Positions 44,875-57,777 of a stretch of DNA of 64,000 nucleotides are shown here, in pieces. Location: positions 1 through 64,000 of the forward strand of contig JAYEVF010000104.1 of assembly GCA_036346355.1 (NCBI GenBank), written 5' to 3'. The DNA is from Rhipidocladum racemiflorum (Eukaryota; Streptophyta; Magnoliopsida; Poales; Poaceae). Each line of letters begins with the position of its first letter. The first letter of the stretch is position 1. The position numbers and the translations under genes were made by a program. The notes beneath the pieces are model-generated. The model saw nothing but the letters and a program-made list of their open reading frames with translations, had not been told where the DNA came from and did no database searches.

Positions 44875-45570
44875 AATGGAAACCGTGTCTTCCTCCTCTC
44901 ACAAGTCCAAGGGAGGAGGCGGTGGAAACCCTAGCTGCCGCTCCGTCCTTTTTACTGGGAGGGGCCTTTTGAGTAACGACGGCAGAGGATCCCAATCGTC
45001 GCCGTCGATAGATGGAGATAGCTCCGCGCCGCCGGCCTCCACCGACCACCTGTCTGCTCGCAGCTTCGTCTTCGACCGTCGTCGGCGATGGCAAGCAGAT
45101 CTGCTCGCCTGATTATGGAGCCCAGGAGATTTGCTCGCCTGGACGCTGGAGATTTTCTTCGGTCACCTCTGGTTTGCGTCTCGATTCAAGCTTCACAAAA
45201 TTTTGGCTTTTTTTTTAGAAATATTGGCAGGTATTATGTCGAGCTCGAGCGGAGCCCCGAAAATCGAGGCAGCCCTACTTCCCCATTATCGCCTAGCCCG
45301 AAAGATAGCAGGAAATAGGAACTCGTCAAATCCCCAATTTATTGCTACTTCCCCGTCTAATCGTCGCGTCCTCCCGAGGCTGGCTTTAACCCCGTCCCCT
45401 GTCACGAACTACATATGCAGACATGGTGTCTGGGCGGAAGAACACAAGTCACAAGTCAAAAACTCGCCTGCCGGCTGAAGAATCCAGCTTAGAACTCGCC
45501 GGCCGACGGCTTCGGGCTGGTTGGTCGCGGCGTAACGGTCGGCTGCGGCGGATCTTAGCACCAAGGGTTA
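44875..45570 (+). other. GC-rich leader-like segment (right copy)
   Basis: Same as 3140-3835. Possible non-coding or poorly defined 5' exons of the SANT-like gene that starts coding at 45999; the donor-like GGGTTAGTATATG is near 45566. Confidence 0.35.
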
Positions 45571-45998
45571 GTATATGCGACTCAAGAACATTTCAGTCTT
45601 TTTTATCTTTTTTTTTGTTTGATGCGACTCAAGAACATTTCAATTTATCTTTTTTTTGTTTGATGCGGCTTCGGATCTTTTTTATCTGTATATCCCAATT
45701 TCTGCGAACAAGCATTTGTATAGTGTTTAGTCTGTCCAAATTTTCTTGAATATGATGTGAGCATCTATACCCTAGGATTTCTGAGGTCTGTATGATTCGC
45801 CCCATAAGCAAGTCCAGAGATCATTTTGATCGATTAAATTTGCTTGGTGTGGTTAATTCACATTTCGTGCTTTTGCTATGCATATGGTAAATTTTTTATT
45901 ACTTCATTCCACACATGAGAATATGTGCTGCGGCTGAAGAGTAAGTTTGTAGATGTTTCTGGTAACTGAGTGTGTTTTTTTTTATACAGAAAGAAAAT

Positions 45999-46839
45999 AT
46001 GACTAAGGCGTTTGATTGGACACCTGAGCTTACAAAACTTTTCATTCAAGCATGTATGGTAGACTTGGAAACTACTCATAACAAATCCATGCGCAAGGAA
46101 CTTTTCTCCAGTATTGTTTACTACATCAGGATCAAGAGTGAGCAACAGGTGAAAGAATCAGTCGTTAGGGGCAAGTTCTTTGACACGCATAAAAAATGGA
46201 TAAGCTATAATGAGTGGAAGAAAAATCCTTCTGGGCGTCAGGTATTAGCTCCACGCCTCCACCCCCTCTCAGTTCATCTCTTTCTTTTTTTCATCTTGAA
46301 CCAGCAAACATCCATCTCTTTCGTTTTGACTTTGCATTGCAGATCCCACGAAGATTTCTTCTCTGTCAAACTTTTGAGCAGGATCTCAGGACCATATATG
46401 AACAAATGGACTATGCACTATCAAACTCTATGGTTGCTTCAGATTCTATGACTCATTTATCCAGTCAGTCAGATGTGCCGTCACAATTGAATCGCAGTGC
46501 TCATTTCTCCAGTCAGTCAGTGGCTGTGCTGCCGCAAGAACAGAATCAGCCAATGACACCTTACCAAAGGGCTTTGCAAGAACTTATTGGAGCTGGTTTT
46601 AAAATCTATGATCCTGAATTTGAAACAGCTATGGAAGTTCTTCGAGACGATCATACGATGTATGCGTACAGTCTGGCCACTTCCATGGAAGATAAGATCA
46701 TCTTCCTGCAGCGGAAGGTAAGTTGTACCATGTGAAAGTTTTTTTTGAGGAAAGTACCATGTGGAAGTTAATCAGTGTGGTAATGAAATGCTGCTTATTT
46801 TTTGTTTTTTGTTGAAATATTGGGCAGGCCAAAAAATAA
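45999..46839 (+). CDS. Myb/SANT-like DNA-binding protein (right copy, intact)
   Basis: Exons 45999-46241, 46343-46717 and 46828-46839 give 209 residues with GT-AG borders. Residues 1-80: Myb/SANT-like domain (FDWTPELTKLFIQACMVDLE, VVRGKFFDTHKKWISYNEWK). Then a Ser/Gln-rich linker (SQSDVPSQLNRSAHFSSQSV) and a helical C-terminal domain (MTPYQRALQELIGAGFKIYD, SLATSMEDKIIFLQRK). The last exon adds AKK only. The intron positions and tiny final exon match the gene at 33253, so the two are ancient paralogues. The probable start is the first in-frame ATG after the acceptor TTATACAG at 45983-45990. Likely nuclear. Confidence 0.85.
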
Positions 46840-48030
46840 AAGAGACACTAGTGATGCTGCTGCTCGATGTTGCTAAGTGTGAAGGGGGCAACATGGGAAC
46901 TAATATTCCGTTCCCATGTTGCTAAGTGTGAAGGATAATTTCTCTGTCATTGACATCCTCTCAGACTTGATTGTTAAGAACCGCACCGGTTCATGTTTTC
47001 TGTTGTATGTTGTGCCTTCTGTTTTATCCATTCCTAGTTGGAACATTTTGCTCTGATCGGTTGAACATTTTGGTGATTGCTACTGGACATGGCGTTGTCG
47101 TGCTGCTCATGTCCTCAGCAACCAGCCAACCTATATAAACTCATGGATTAATTAGTAGGATTAGCAAGTGTAGTAGTAGTAAATTAATGGCTCACAGTAC
47201 TAACTAATCTTCGAACGGATTGAGCATACAACGACGAGAACATGATCACGTAACTGCTCGAACATGCACGCTGAGCTCTTGCATAGCCATCACCGTAGAC
47301 ATGCTGTGGCGCTGTCCTTCCGCGCTACCCGAATTCAATCGCGTGCTATGCCCCTACGCAGGATGTGCTATTCGGCCGCAGCGCACGTGCTACGGGGTCA
47401 GGAAACATGCGTTTATTGGCGTGTTCGATTCGGTCGACAACTGCCTGGTGTTAAAGGATCAAGCACCCGGAGTCATCGGTGGGTCCCGCCTAATCCTATG
47501 TGCGTAGGTTTTAAGTGTTAAACATTTAAAATTGAAATTTAAATCTAAAATCCATTCTTCGTCTAGTTTTGGGATTTTCCTCGAATAAATCTAGAAAAGG
47601 ATGTGCTACGATGCCTCGGCACACTCAGTGAGATTCTTGGTCTGTACCACCTCGCAAGCTCCTTTCATCTGAATTTCTGCACACTCAGTGAGATTGACCA
47701 CTCTACCTAATGTTGATTTTTTGTGACATCATTGATGACAGTAGATACTTAGGATATGGACATTTATTAATTTCTGATTAATGCTGGCCATACTTCAGTT
47801 GATGACAAAGATGAAGGGGATCTGAAGCATGATTGGGATGATGACGGTGAACAATGAGATCTCAGTAAATTAAACAACCACATGAGAATCTAATGTGCCA
47901 AAATGAGAATATACTATGCATACAGTACTACTAATAATCAGTAGCTAGTACGTACATTTGCAATAATTGGAATCACAACCATGTAAAAGAGTAGAATACG
48001 GAGTAATGTCCGGATTGGTTGTAGGAAATT
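46840..48030. other. Intergenic region, right copy, no supported gene
   Basis: Equivalent to 5000-6290. It differs locally around 46840-46920, where TTGCTAAGTGTGAAGG is repeated. Confidence 0.5.
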
Positions 48031-48500
48031 GCATTACCCCGCGGTGAAGTACCGTAGGCAAAAGTCCGGTACTACCTCCACTGGAAAACGTGTGTAACGG
48101 TCGACTTTGCGCATTAAATGCTCCCTAAAATGGTCCGTTATTTTGAAGTCCGGTACTACCGGTGTGAAAACCGCGGTAGTACCGCTCAACCGATCAGCTT
48201 CAATTCATCATACGCACTTACTGGATATTAACTACCGCTTCACGAAAGTCGGTACTACCGTCTAAGAGGTAGTACCGTATATTGACTTGCGGTAGTGCCA
48301 CAAACGAGATTGGGTCAGAGATCCAAGTTTGCACCCTACTGGAAATAAAGTACCGTTGTGTACGGAGAGGTACTACCGCTCTTACGGTAGTACCTCTAAT
48401 TACACATAGGTAGTACCGCTTAAGGATAGGTGCCAAGACTCCAAGTTTGCACCCTACTGGAAATAAAGTACCGTTGTGTACGGAGAGGTACTACCGTTCT
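48030..48500. repeat. Cluster of palindromic GGTACTACC/GGTAGTACC motifs (right copy)
   Basis: About eleven motifs. The 12-bp-stem hairpin is at 48367-48396. Several sites are longer here than in the left copy (for example GTCCGGTACTACCGGTG near 48150), because the left copy differs at CG and CCGG positions. Confidence 0.65.
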
Positions 48501-49184
48501 AAATATTCTGTTTGCTGCTACTTAGTACATATTCTGTTTACTACTTAGTAAATATCTGGTGGCTGGCTAAAATTCGGTTAGCCTAATTACCGAATTAACT
48601 GAACCGGATTATTTTGGTTAATTCGGTTCGGTTTTATTATTCTATTCGGTTCGGTTATCAGCTGCTGCCTTCGACCATCCCCTCCCCGCCCGCACCTCCC
48701 CCGCTGCCACCAGACACCGCCAGTTCCTCTTCCTCCACAGAGACAGCGGCGATTAGACAGGGTAGCAGGAGCTTCAACCACAGGTGTCTCATAAGTGCCA
48801 CTGAGTCCAAAGTTTGTACCACATAGGATACGTACCTGGCACCGAGTCCGAACATCGTACCATGTAGGAGAGGGAATCGACACCTAGTACTCGGTGCCGG
48901 TTGGGTATCGTGCATGGTACTATCTTAGGACCAGCTGTCGGGTGCAAGTCCTACATGGTATCTGGTTCGGACTCAGTGCCATGTACCTATCCTACATGGT
49001 ACGAGTATCGGACTTGGTGCCGGCGACCATTCCTACATACTACGAGGTTTGGACTTGGCGCCGGTTGGGTATCGTGCATTGCACCAGATTCGGAGTCGGT
49101 GCCAGGTACCTATGCTAAAGGGTACGAGGTTTGCACTCGGTGCCGGGAAGCTATCCTACATGGTACATGGGTCGGACTCGGTGC

Positions 49185-49647
49185 TGCATCATTGTACATC
49201 TTGGCGATGATGGGGTTGCAGATGCCCTCCAGCTCCGTCGTCTTGTCCTCAAACTCATCTGCCTCGGCCAGCTGGTTGCCGTCAAGCCATTGGATGGCCT
49301 GGTCAATGGCGTCGTCAATCTTCTTCTTGTCTGCGGCTGGGATCTTGGAGGCAATCTTCTCATCCTTGATGGTGTTGCGCATGTTGTAGGCGTTCCAGCG
49401 AGTTCTTGGCCTCCACCTTTTTCTTGTGCTCCTCATCCTCAGACTTGTACTTCTCTGCGTCCTGGGCCATCTTCTCGATCTCCTCCTTGCTCAACCTACC
49501 CTTGTCATTGGTGATGGTAATCTTGTTCTTCTGCCCAGTGGTCTTGTCTTCAGCAGAAACATTCAGGATACCGTTGGCAAAGCAGACAGTGATCTGGGGA
49601 ACACCCCTAGGAGCAGGTGGGATGACAGAGAGCTCAAACTTGCGCAA
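49185..49647 (-). pseudogene. HSP70 C-terminal fragment, right array unit 1
   Basis: Subtype A and the cleanest version: GVPQITVCF-ANGILNVS, DKTTGQKNKITITNDKGRLS, EEHKKKVEAKNSLE, then the common frameshift, then MRNTIKDEKIASKIPAADKK to NPIIAKMYNDA. This serves as the reference for the other units. Confidence 0.95.
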
Positions 49648-50814
49648 GTGATACACACAGGAGACACTTGAGACACTGGGGAGACACATCAGTCTAGTAG
49701 CAAACCACATGAGACACTTATGAGACACCTGTAAACACATGACGCACAACGGAAACACATATGATACACCTGAGACACTCTTGAAACACATGACACACAG
49801 GTGATACACACAGGAGACACTTGAGACACCTGGGAGACACATCAGTCTAGTAGCAAAGAACATGATACACTTAAGAGACACCAGTAAGACACATGACACA
49901 CAACGGAATCACATATGATACACATGAGACACCTGTGAGGCACATCAGTCCAGCAGCAAACCCATCAACCACCTGTGAGACACGGCTAAGACACCTGTGA
50001 GACATATGAAACAGAACTGACCCACACTTGAGTTTGTCCAATGTCCTATGCTTCTTCTTTTGGTATTTCCTTTGATGGCGCGTGAAAAGTGATGACTGAT
50101 CATGCTTTTGTGGATTTGTGCAATTGTGCTAAATATTCTGTTTGCTGCTACTTAGTACATATTCTGTTTACTACTTAGTAAATATCTGGTGGCTGGCTAA
50201 AATTCGGTTAGCCTAATTACCGAATTAACTGAACCGGATTATTTTGGTTAATTCGGTTCGGTTTTATTATTCTATTCGGTTCGGTTATCAGCTGCTGCCT
50301 TCGACCATCCCCTCCCCGCCCGCACCTCCCCCGCTGCCACCAGACACCGCCAGTTCCTCTTCCTCCACAGAGACAGCGGCGATTAGACAGGGTAGCAGGA
50401 GCTTCAACCACAGGTGTCTCATAAGTGCCACTGAGTCCAAAGTTTGTACCACATAGGATACGTACCTGGCACCGAGTCCGAACATCGTACCATGTAGGAG
50501 AGGGAATCGACACCTAGTACTCGGTGCCGGTTGGGTATCGTGCATGGTACTATCTTAGGACCAGCTGTCGGGTGCAAGTCCTACATGGTATCTGGTTCGG
50601 ACTCTGTGCCATGTACCTATCCTACATGGTACGAGTATCGGACTTGGTGCCGGCGACCATTCCTACATACTACGAGGTTTGGACTTGGCGCCGGTTGGGT
50701 ATCGTGCATTGCACCAGATTCGGAGTCGGTGCCAGGTACCTATGCTAAAGGGTACGAGGTTTGCACTCGGTGCCGGGAAGCTATCCTACATGGTACATGG
50801 GTCGGACTCGGTGC

Positions 50815-51276
50815 TGCATCATTGTACATCTTGGCGATGATGGGGTTGCAGATGCCCTCCAGCTCCGTCGTCTTGTCCTCAAACTCATCTGCCTCGGCCA
50901 GCTGGTTGCCGTCAAGCCATTGGATGGCCTGGTCAATGGCGTCGTCAATCTTCTTCTTGTCTGAGTCTTGGATCTTGGAGGAAATCTTCTCATGCTTGAT
51001 TGTGTTGCGCATGTTGTAGGCGTTCAATAGAGTTCTTGGCCTCCACCTTTTTCTTGTGCTCCTCATCCTCAGACTTGTACTTCTCTGCGTCCTGGGCCAT
51101 CTTCTCGATCTCCTCCTTGCTCAACCTACCCTTGTCATTGGTGATGGTAATCTTGTTCTTCTGCCCAAAGGGTCTTGTCTTCCAGAAACATTCAGGATAC
51201 CGTTGGCAAAGCAGACAGTGATCTGGGGAACACCCCTAGGAGCAGGTGGGATGACAGAGAGCTCAAACTTGCGCAA
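50815..51276 (-). pseudogene. HSP70 C-terminal fragment, right array unit 2
   Basis: Subtype A. Private changes at 50962-51005 (GAGTCTTGGATCTTGGAGGA), 51024-51030 and 51167-51185 (CCAAAGGGTC) alter the lid and break the frame at DKTTG. Confidence 0.93.
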
Positions 51277-52443
51277 GTGATACACACAGGAGACACTTGA
51301 GACACTGGGGAGACACATCAGTCTAGTAGCAAACCACATGAGACACTTATGAGACACCTGTAAACACATGACGCACAACGGAAACACATATGATACACCT
51401 GAGACACTCTTGAAACACATGACACACAGGTGATACACACAGGAGACACTTGAGACACCTGGGAGACACATCAGTCTAGTAGCAAAGAACATGATACACT
51501 TAAGAGACACCAGTAAGACACATGACACACAACGGAATCACATATGATACACATGAGACACCTGTGAGGCACATCAGTCCAGCAGCAAACCCATCAACCA
51601 CCTGTGAGACACGGCTAAGACACCTGTGAGACATATGAAACAGAACTGACCCACACTTGAGTTTGTCCAATGTCCTATGCTTCTTCTTTTGGTATTTCCT
51701 TTGATGGCGCGTGAAAAGTGATGACTGATCATGCTTTTGTGGATTTGTGCAATTGTGCTAAATATTCTGTTTGCTGCTACTTAGTACATATTCTGTTTAC
51801 TACTTAGTAAATATCTGGTGGCTGGCTAAAATTCGGTTAGCCTAATTACCGAATTAACTGAACCGGATTATTTTGGTTAATTCGGTTCGGTTTTATTATT
51901 CTATTCGGTTCGGTTATCAGCTGCTGCCTTCGACCATCCCCTCCCCCCCCCCACCACCCCCCCAGCCACCAGACACCCCCAGTTACACATACACCACAGA
52001 GACAGCGGCGATTAGACAGGGTAGCAGGAGCTTCAACCACAGGTGTCTCATAAGTGCCACTGAGTCCAAAGTTTGTACCACATAGGATACGTACCTGGCA
52101 CCGAGTCCGAACATCGTACCATGTAGGAGAGGGAATCGACACCTAGTACTCGGTGCCGGTTGGGTATCGTGCATGGTACTATCTTAGGACCAGCTGTCGG
52201 GTGCAAGTCCTACATGGTATCTGGTTCGGACTCAGTGCCATGTACCTATCCTACATGGTACGAGTATCGGACTTGGTGCCGGCGACCATTCCTACATACT
52301 ACGAGGTTTGGACTTGGCGCCGGTTGGGTATCGTGCATTGCACCAGATTCGGAGTCGGTGCCAGGTACCTATGCTAAAGGGTACGAGGTTTGCACTCGGT
52401 GCCGGGAAGCTATCCTACATGGTACATGGGTCGGACTCGGTGC

Positions 52444-52902
52444 TGCATCATTGTACATCTTGGCGATGATGGGGTTGCAGATGCCCTCCAGCTCCGTCGT
52501 CTTGTCCTCAAACTCATCTGCCTCGGCCAGCTGGTTGCCGTCAAGCCATTGGATGGCCTGGTCAATGGCGTCGTCAATCTTCTTCTTGTCTGCGGCTGGG
52601 ATCTTGGAGGCAATCTTCTCATCCTTGATGGTGTTGCGCATGTTGTAGGCGTTCAAATGAAGTTCTTGGCCTCCACCTTTTCTTGTGCTCCTCATCCTCA
52701 GACTTGTACTTCTCTGCGTCCTGGGCCATCTTCTCGATCTCCTCCTTGCTCAACCTACCCTTGTCATTGGTGATGGTAATCTTGTTCTTCTGCCCAGTGG
52801 TCTTGTCTTCAGCAGAAACATTCAGGATACCGTTGGCAAAGCATGCTGATCTGGGAACACCCCTAGGAGCAGTGGGATGACAGAGAGCTCAAACTTGCGC
52901 AA
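52444..52902 (-). pseudogene. HSP70 C-terminal fragment, right array unit 3
   Basis: Subtype A. Lid is consensus; CAAATGAAGTTC near 52653 replaces CCAGCGAGTTC at the KNSL site, and 52843-52873 has small losses near CFAN and IPPA. The GC-rich part of this same unit (51940-52000) is unusually C-rich. Confidence 0.92.
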
Positions 52903-54069
52903 GTGATACACACAGGAGACACTTGAGACACTGGGGAGACACATCAGTCTAGTAGCAAACCACATGAGACACTTATGAGACACCTGTAAACACATGACGC
53001 ACAACGGAAACACATATGATACACCTGAGACACTCTTGAAACACATGACACACAGGTGATACACACAGGAGACACTTGAGACACCTGGGAGACACATCAG
53101 TCTAGTAGCAAAGAACATGATACACTTAAGAGACACCAGTAAGACACATGACACACAACGGAATCACATATGATACACATGAGACACCTGTGAGGCACAT
53201 CAGTCCAGCAGCAAACCCATCAACCACCTGTGAGACACGGCTAAGACACCTGTGAGACATATGAAACAGAACTGACCCACACTTGAGTTTGTCCAATGTC
53301 CTATGCTTCTTCTTTTGGTATTTCCTTTGATGGCGCGTGAAAAGTGATGACTGATCATGCTTTTGTGGATTTGTGCAATTGTGCTAAATATTCTGTTTGC
53401 TGCTACTTAGTACATATTCTGTTTACTACTTAGTAAATATCTGGTGGCTGGCTAAAATTCGGTTAGCCTAATTACCGAATTAACTGAACCGGATTATTTT
53501 GGTTAATTCGGTTCGGTTTTATTATTCTATTCGGTTCGGTTATCAGCTGCTGCCTTCGACCATCCCCTCCCCGACCGCACCTCCCGCCGCCACCGTGACA
53601 CCGCCAGTTCCTCTTCCTCCACAGAGACAGCGGCGATTAGACACCTGTGGTAGCAGGAGCTTCAACCACAGGTGTCTCATAAGTGCCACTGAGTCCAAAG
53701 TTTGTACCACATAGGATACGTACCTGGCACCGAGTCCGAACATCGTACCATGTAGGAGAGGGAATCGACACCTAGTACTCGGTGCCGGTTGGGTATCGTG
53801 CATGGTACTATCTTAGGACCAGCTGTCGGGTGCAAGTCCTACATGGTATCTCGGTTCGACTCGACCATGTACCTATCCTCCATCGTACGAGTCACGGACT
53901 AGGTGCCGGCGACCATTACTACATACAACGAGGGTAGGACTTGGCGCGGTTGGGTATCGTGCATTGCACCAGATTCGGAGTCGGTGCCAGGTACCTATGC
54001 TAAAGGGTACGAGGTTTGCACTCGGTGCCGGGAAGCTATCCTACATGGTACATGGGTCGGACTCGGTGC

Positions 54070-54532
54070 TGCATCATTGTACATCTTGGCGATGATGGGG
54101 TTGCAGATGCCCTCCAGCTCCGTCGTCTTGTCCTCAAACTCATCTGCCTCGGCCAGCTGGTTGCCGTCAAGCCATTGGATGGCCTGGTCAATGGCGTCGT
54201 CAATCTTCTTCTTGTCTGCGGCTGGGATCTTGGAGGCAATCTTCTCATCCTTGATGGTGTTGCGCATGTTGTAGGCGTTCCAGCGAGTTCTTGGCCTCCA
54301 CCTTTTTCTTGTGCTCCTCATCCTCAGACTTGTACTTCTCTGCGTCCTGGGCCATCTTCTCGATCTCCTCCTTGCTCAACCTACCCTTGTCATTGGTGAT
54401 GGTAATCTTGTTCTTCTGCCCAGTGGTCTTGTCTTCAGCAGAAACATTCAGGATACCGTTGGCAAAGCAGACAGTGATCTGGGGAACACCCCTAGGAGCA
54501 GGTGGGATGACAGAGAGCTCAAACTTGCGCAA
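54070..54532 (-). pseudogene. HSP70 C-terminal fragment, right array unit 4
   Basis: Subtype A, identical or nearly so to unit 1 over the HSP70 part. The short-repeat block just left of it (53850-53950) has several unit-specific changes. Confidence 0.94.
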
Positions 54533-55683
54533 GTGATACACACAGGAGACACTTGAGACACTGGGGAGACACATCAGTCTAGTAGCAAACCACATGAGAC
54601 ACTTATGAGACACCTGTAAACACATGACGCACAACGGAAACACATATGATACACCTGAGACACTCTTGAAACACATGACACACAGGTGATACACACAGGA
54701 GACACTTGAGACACCTGGGAGACACATCAGTCTAGTAGCAAAGAACATGATACACTTAAGAGACACCAGTAAGACACATGACACACAACGGAATCACATA
54801 TGATACACATGAGACACCTGTGAGGCACATCAGTCCAGCAGCAAACCCATCAACCACCTGTGAGACACGGCTAAGACACCTGTGAGACATATGAAACAGA
54901 ACTGACCCACACTTGAGTTTGTCCAATGTCCTATGCTTCTTCTTTTGGTATTTCCTTTGATGGCGCGTGAAAAGTGATGACTGATCATGCTTTTGTGGAT
55001 TTGTGCAATTGTGCTAAATATTCTGTTTGCTGCTACTTAGTACATATTCTCGCTTACTACTTAGTAAATATCTGGTGGTCGCTAAAATTCGGTTAGCCTA
55101 ATTATCGAATTAATCGAACCGGATTATTTTGGTTAATTCGGTTCGGTTTTATTATTCTATTCGGTTCGGTTATCACCGCCGCCTTCGACCATCCCCTCCT
55201 CGCCCGCACCTCCCCGCCGCCACCGCACACCGCCAGCCTCTTCCTCCACAGAGACAAATGCGATTAGACAGGTAGCAGGAGCTTCAACCACAGTGTCTCA
55301 TAAGTGCCACTGAGTCCAAAGTTTGTACCACATAGGATACGCACTGCACCGAGTCCGAACATCGCACTCATGTAGGAGAGGGAATCGACACCTAGTACTC
55401 GGTGCGGTTGGGTATCGTGGCATGGTACTATCTTAGGACCAAATTGTCGGTGCAAGTCCTACATGGTATCCGGTTCGACTCGCTGCCATGTACCTATCCT
55501 ACATGGTACGAGTATCGGACTTGGTGCCGCGACCATTCCTACATACTACGAGGTTTGGACTTGGCGCCTGGGTATCGTGGCATTGCACCAGCATTCGAGC
55601 CTGCCAGGTACCTATGCTAAAGGGTACGAGGTTTGCACTCTGCGTCGGAAGCTATCCTACATGGTACATGGGTCGGACTCTGT

Positions 55684-56148
55684 CGCATCATTGTACATCT
55701 TGGCGATGATGGGGTTGCAGATGCCCTCCAAATTGGCTGCCTTGTCCTCAAACTCATCTCGCCTCGCCACCGGGTTGCCGCCAAGCCATTGGATGGCCTG
55801 GTCAATGGCGTCGCCAATCTTCTTCTTGTCTCATTTGGGATCTTGGAGGCAATCTTCTCATCCTTGATGGTGTTGCGCATGTTGTAGGCGCTCAAATGAA
55901 GTTCTTGGCCTCCACCTTTTTCTTGTGCTCCTCATCCTCGCACTTGTACTTCTCTCAAGGCCCTGGGCCATCTTCTCGATCTCCTCCTTGCTCAACCTAC
56001 CCTTGTCATTGGTGATGGTAATCTTGTTCTTCTGCCCAGTGGTCTTGTCTTCAGCAGAAACATTCAGGATACCGTTGGCAAAGCAGACAGTGATCTGGGG
56101 AACACCCCTAGGAGCAGGTGGGATGACAGAGAGCTCAAACTTGCGCAA
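55684..56148 (-). pseudogene. HSP70 C-terminal fragment, right array unit 5
   Basis: Subtype B, matching left unit 5. Changes in lid codons near 55729-55742, 55760-55785 and 55830; TCTCAAGGCCCTGGGCC near 55954 alters the EKMAQDAEK stretch. Confidence 0.92.
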
Positions 56149-57309
56149 GTGATACACACAGGAGACACTTGAGACACTGGGGAGACACATCAGTCTAGTA
56201 GCAAACCACATGAGACACTTATGAGACACCTGTAAACACATGACGCACAACGGAAACACATATGATACACATGAGACACTCTTGAAACACATGACACACA
56301 TGTGATACACACAGGAGGCACTTGAGACACCTGGGAGACACATCAGTCTAGTAGCAAAGAACATGATACACTTAAGAGACACCTGTAAGACACATGACAC
56401 ACAACGGAATCACATATGATACACATGAGACACCTGTGAGGCACATCAGCCAGCAGCAAACCCATCAACCACCTGTGAGACACGGCTAAGACACCTGTGA
56501 GACATATGAAACACAACTGACCCACACTTGAGTTTGTCCAATGTCCTATGCTTCTTCTTTTGGTATTTCCTTTGATGGCGCGTGAAAAGTGATGACTGAT
56601 CATGCTTTTGTGGATTTGTGCAATTGTGCTAAATATTCTGTTTGCTGCTACTTAGTACATATTCTGTTTACTACTTAGTAAATATCTGGTGGCTGGCTAA
56701 AATTCGGTTAGCCTAATTACCGAATTAACTGAACCGGATTATTTTGGTTAATTCGGTTCGGTTTTATTATTCTATTCGGTTCGGTTATCACCGCTGCTTC
56801 GACCATCCCCTCCCCGCCCGCACTCTCCCGCCGCCACCGTGACACCGCCAGCTTCCTCTTCCTCCACAGAGACAATGCGATTAGACAGGTAGCAGGAGCT
56901 TCAACCACAGTGTCTCATAAGTGCCACTGAGTCCAAAGTTTGTACCACATAGGATACGTGCACTGCACCGAGTCCTAACATCGCACTCATGTAGGAGAGG
57001 GAATCGACACCTAGTACTCGGTGCCTTGGGTATCGTGGCATGGTACTATCTTAGGACCAAATTGCCGGTGCAAGTCCTACATGGTATCCTGGTTCGACTC
57101 AAAGGCCATGTACCTATCCTACATGGTACGAGTATCTGACTTGGTGCCGCGACCATTCCTACATACTACGAGGTTTGGACTTGGCGCCATTGGGTATCGT
57201 GCATTGCACCAGATTCGGAGTCGGTGCCAGGTACCTATGCTAAAGGGTACGAGGTTTGCACTCGGTGCCGGGAAGCTATCCTACATGGTACATGGGTCGG
57301 ACTCGGTGC

Positions 57310-57777
57310 TGCATCATTGTACATCTTGGCGATGATGGGGTTGCAGATGCCCTCCAAATTGGCTGCCTTGTCCTCAAACTCATCTCGCCTCGGCCACCGG
57401 TTGCCGCCAAGCCATTGGATGGCCTCGGTCAATGGCGTCGCTAATCTTCTTCTTGTCTCAAGGGCTGGGATCTTGGAGGCAATCTTCTCATCCTTGATGG
57501 TGTTGCGCATGTTGTAGGCGCTCAAATGAAGTTCTTGGCCTCCACCTTTTTCTTGTGCTCCTCATCCTCGACTTGTACTTCTCTCAAGGCCCTGGGCCAT
57601 CTTCTCGATCTCCTCCTTGCTCAACCTACCCTTGTCATTGGTGATGGTAATCTTGTTCTTCTGCCCAGTGGTCTTGTCTTCAGCAGAAACATTCAGGATA
57701 CCGTTGGCAAAGCAGACAGTGATCTGGGGAACACCCCTAGGAGCAGGTGGGATGACAGAGAGCTCAAACTTGCGCAA
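57310..57777 (-). pseudogene. HSP70 C-terminal fragment, right array unit 6
   Basis: Subtype C, matching left unit 6. TCTCAAGGGCTGGGATC near 57457 and the AAATTGGCTGCC change near 57355. Confidence 0.92.

Noticed and set aside
49360..49899. A functional antisense HSP70 gene
   Set aside because: Only the last third of the coding region is present, with two shared deletions and a frameshift, no ATPase domain, no start and no EEVD end.
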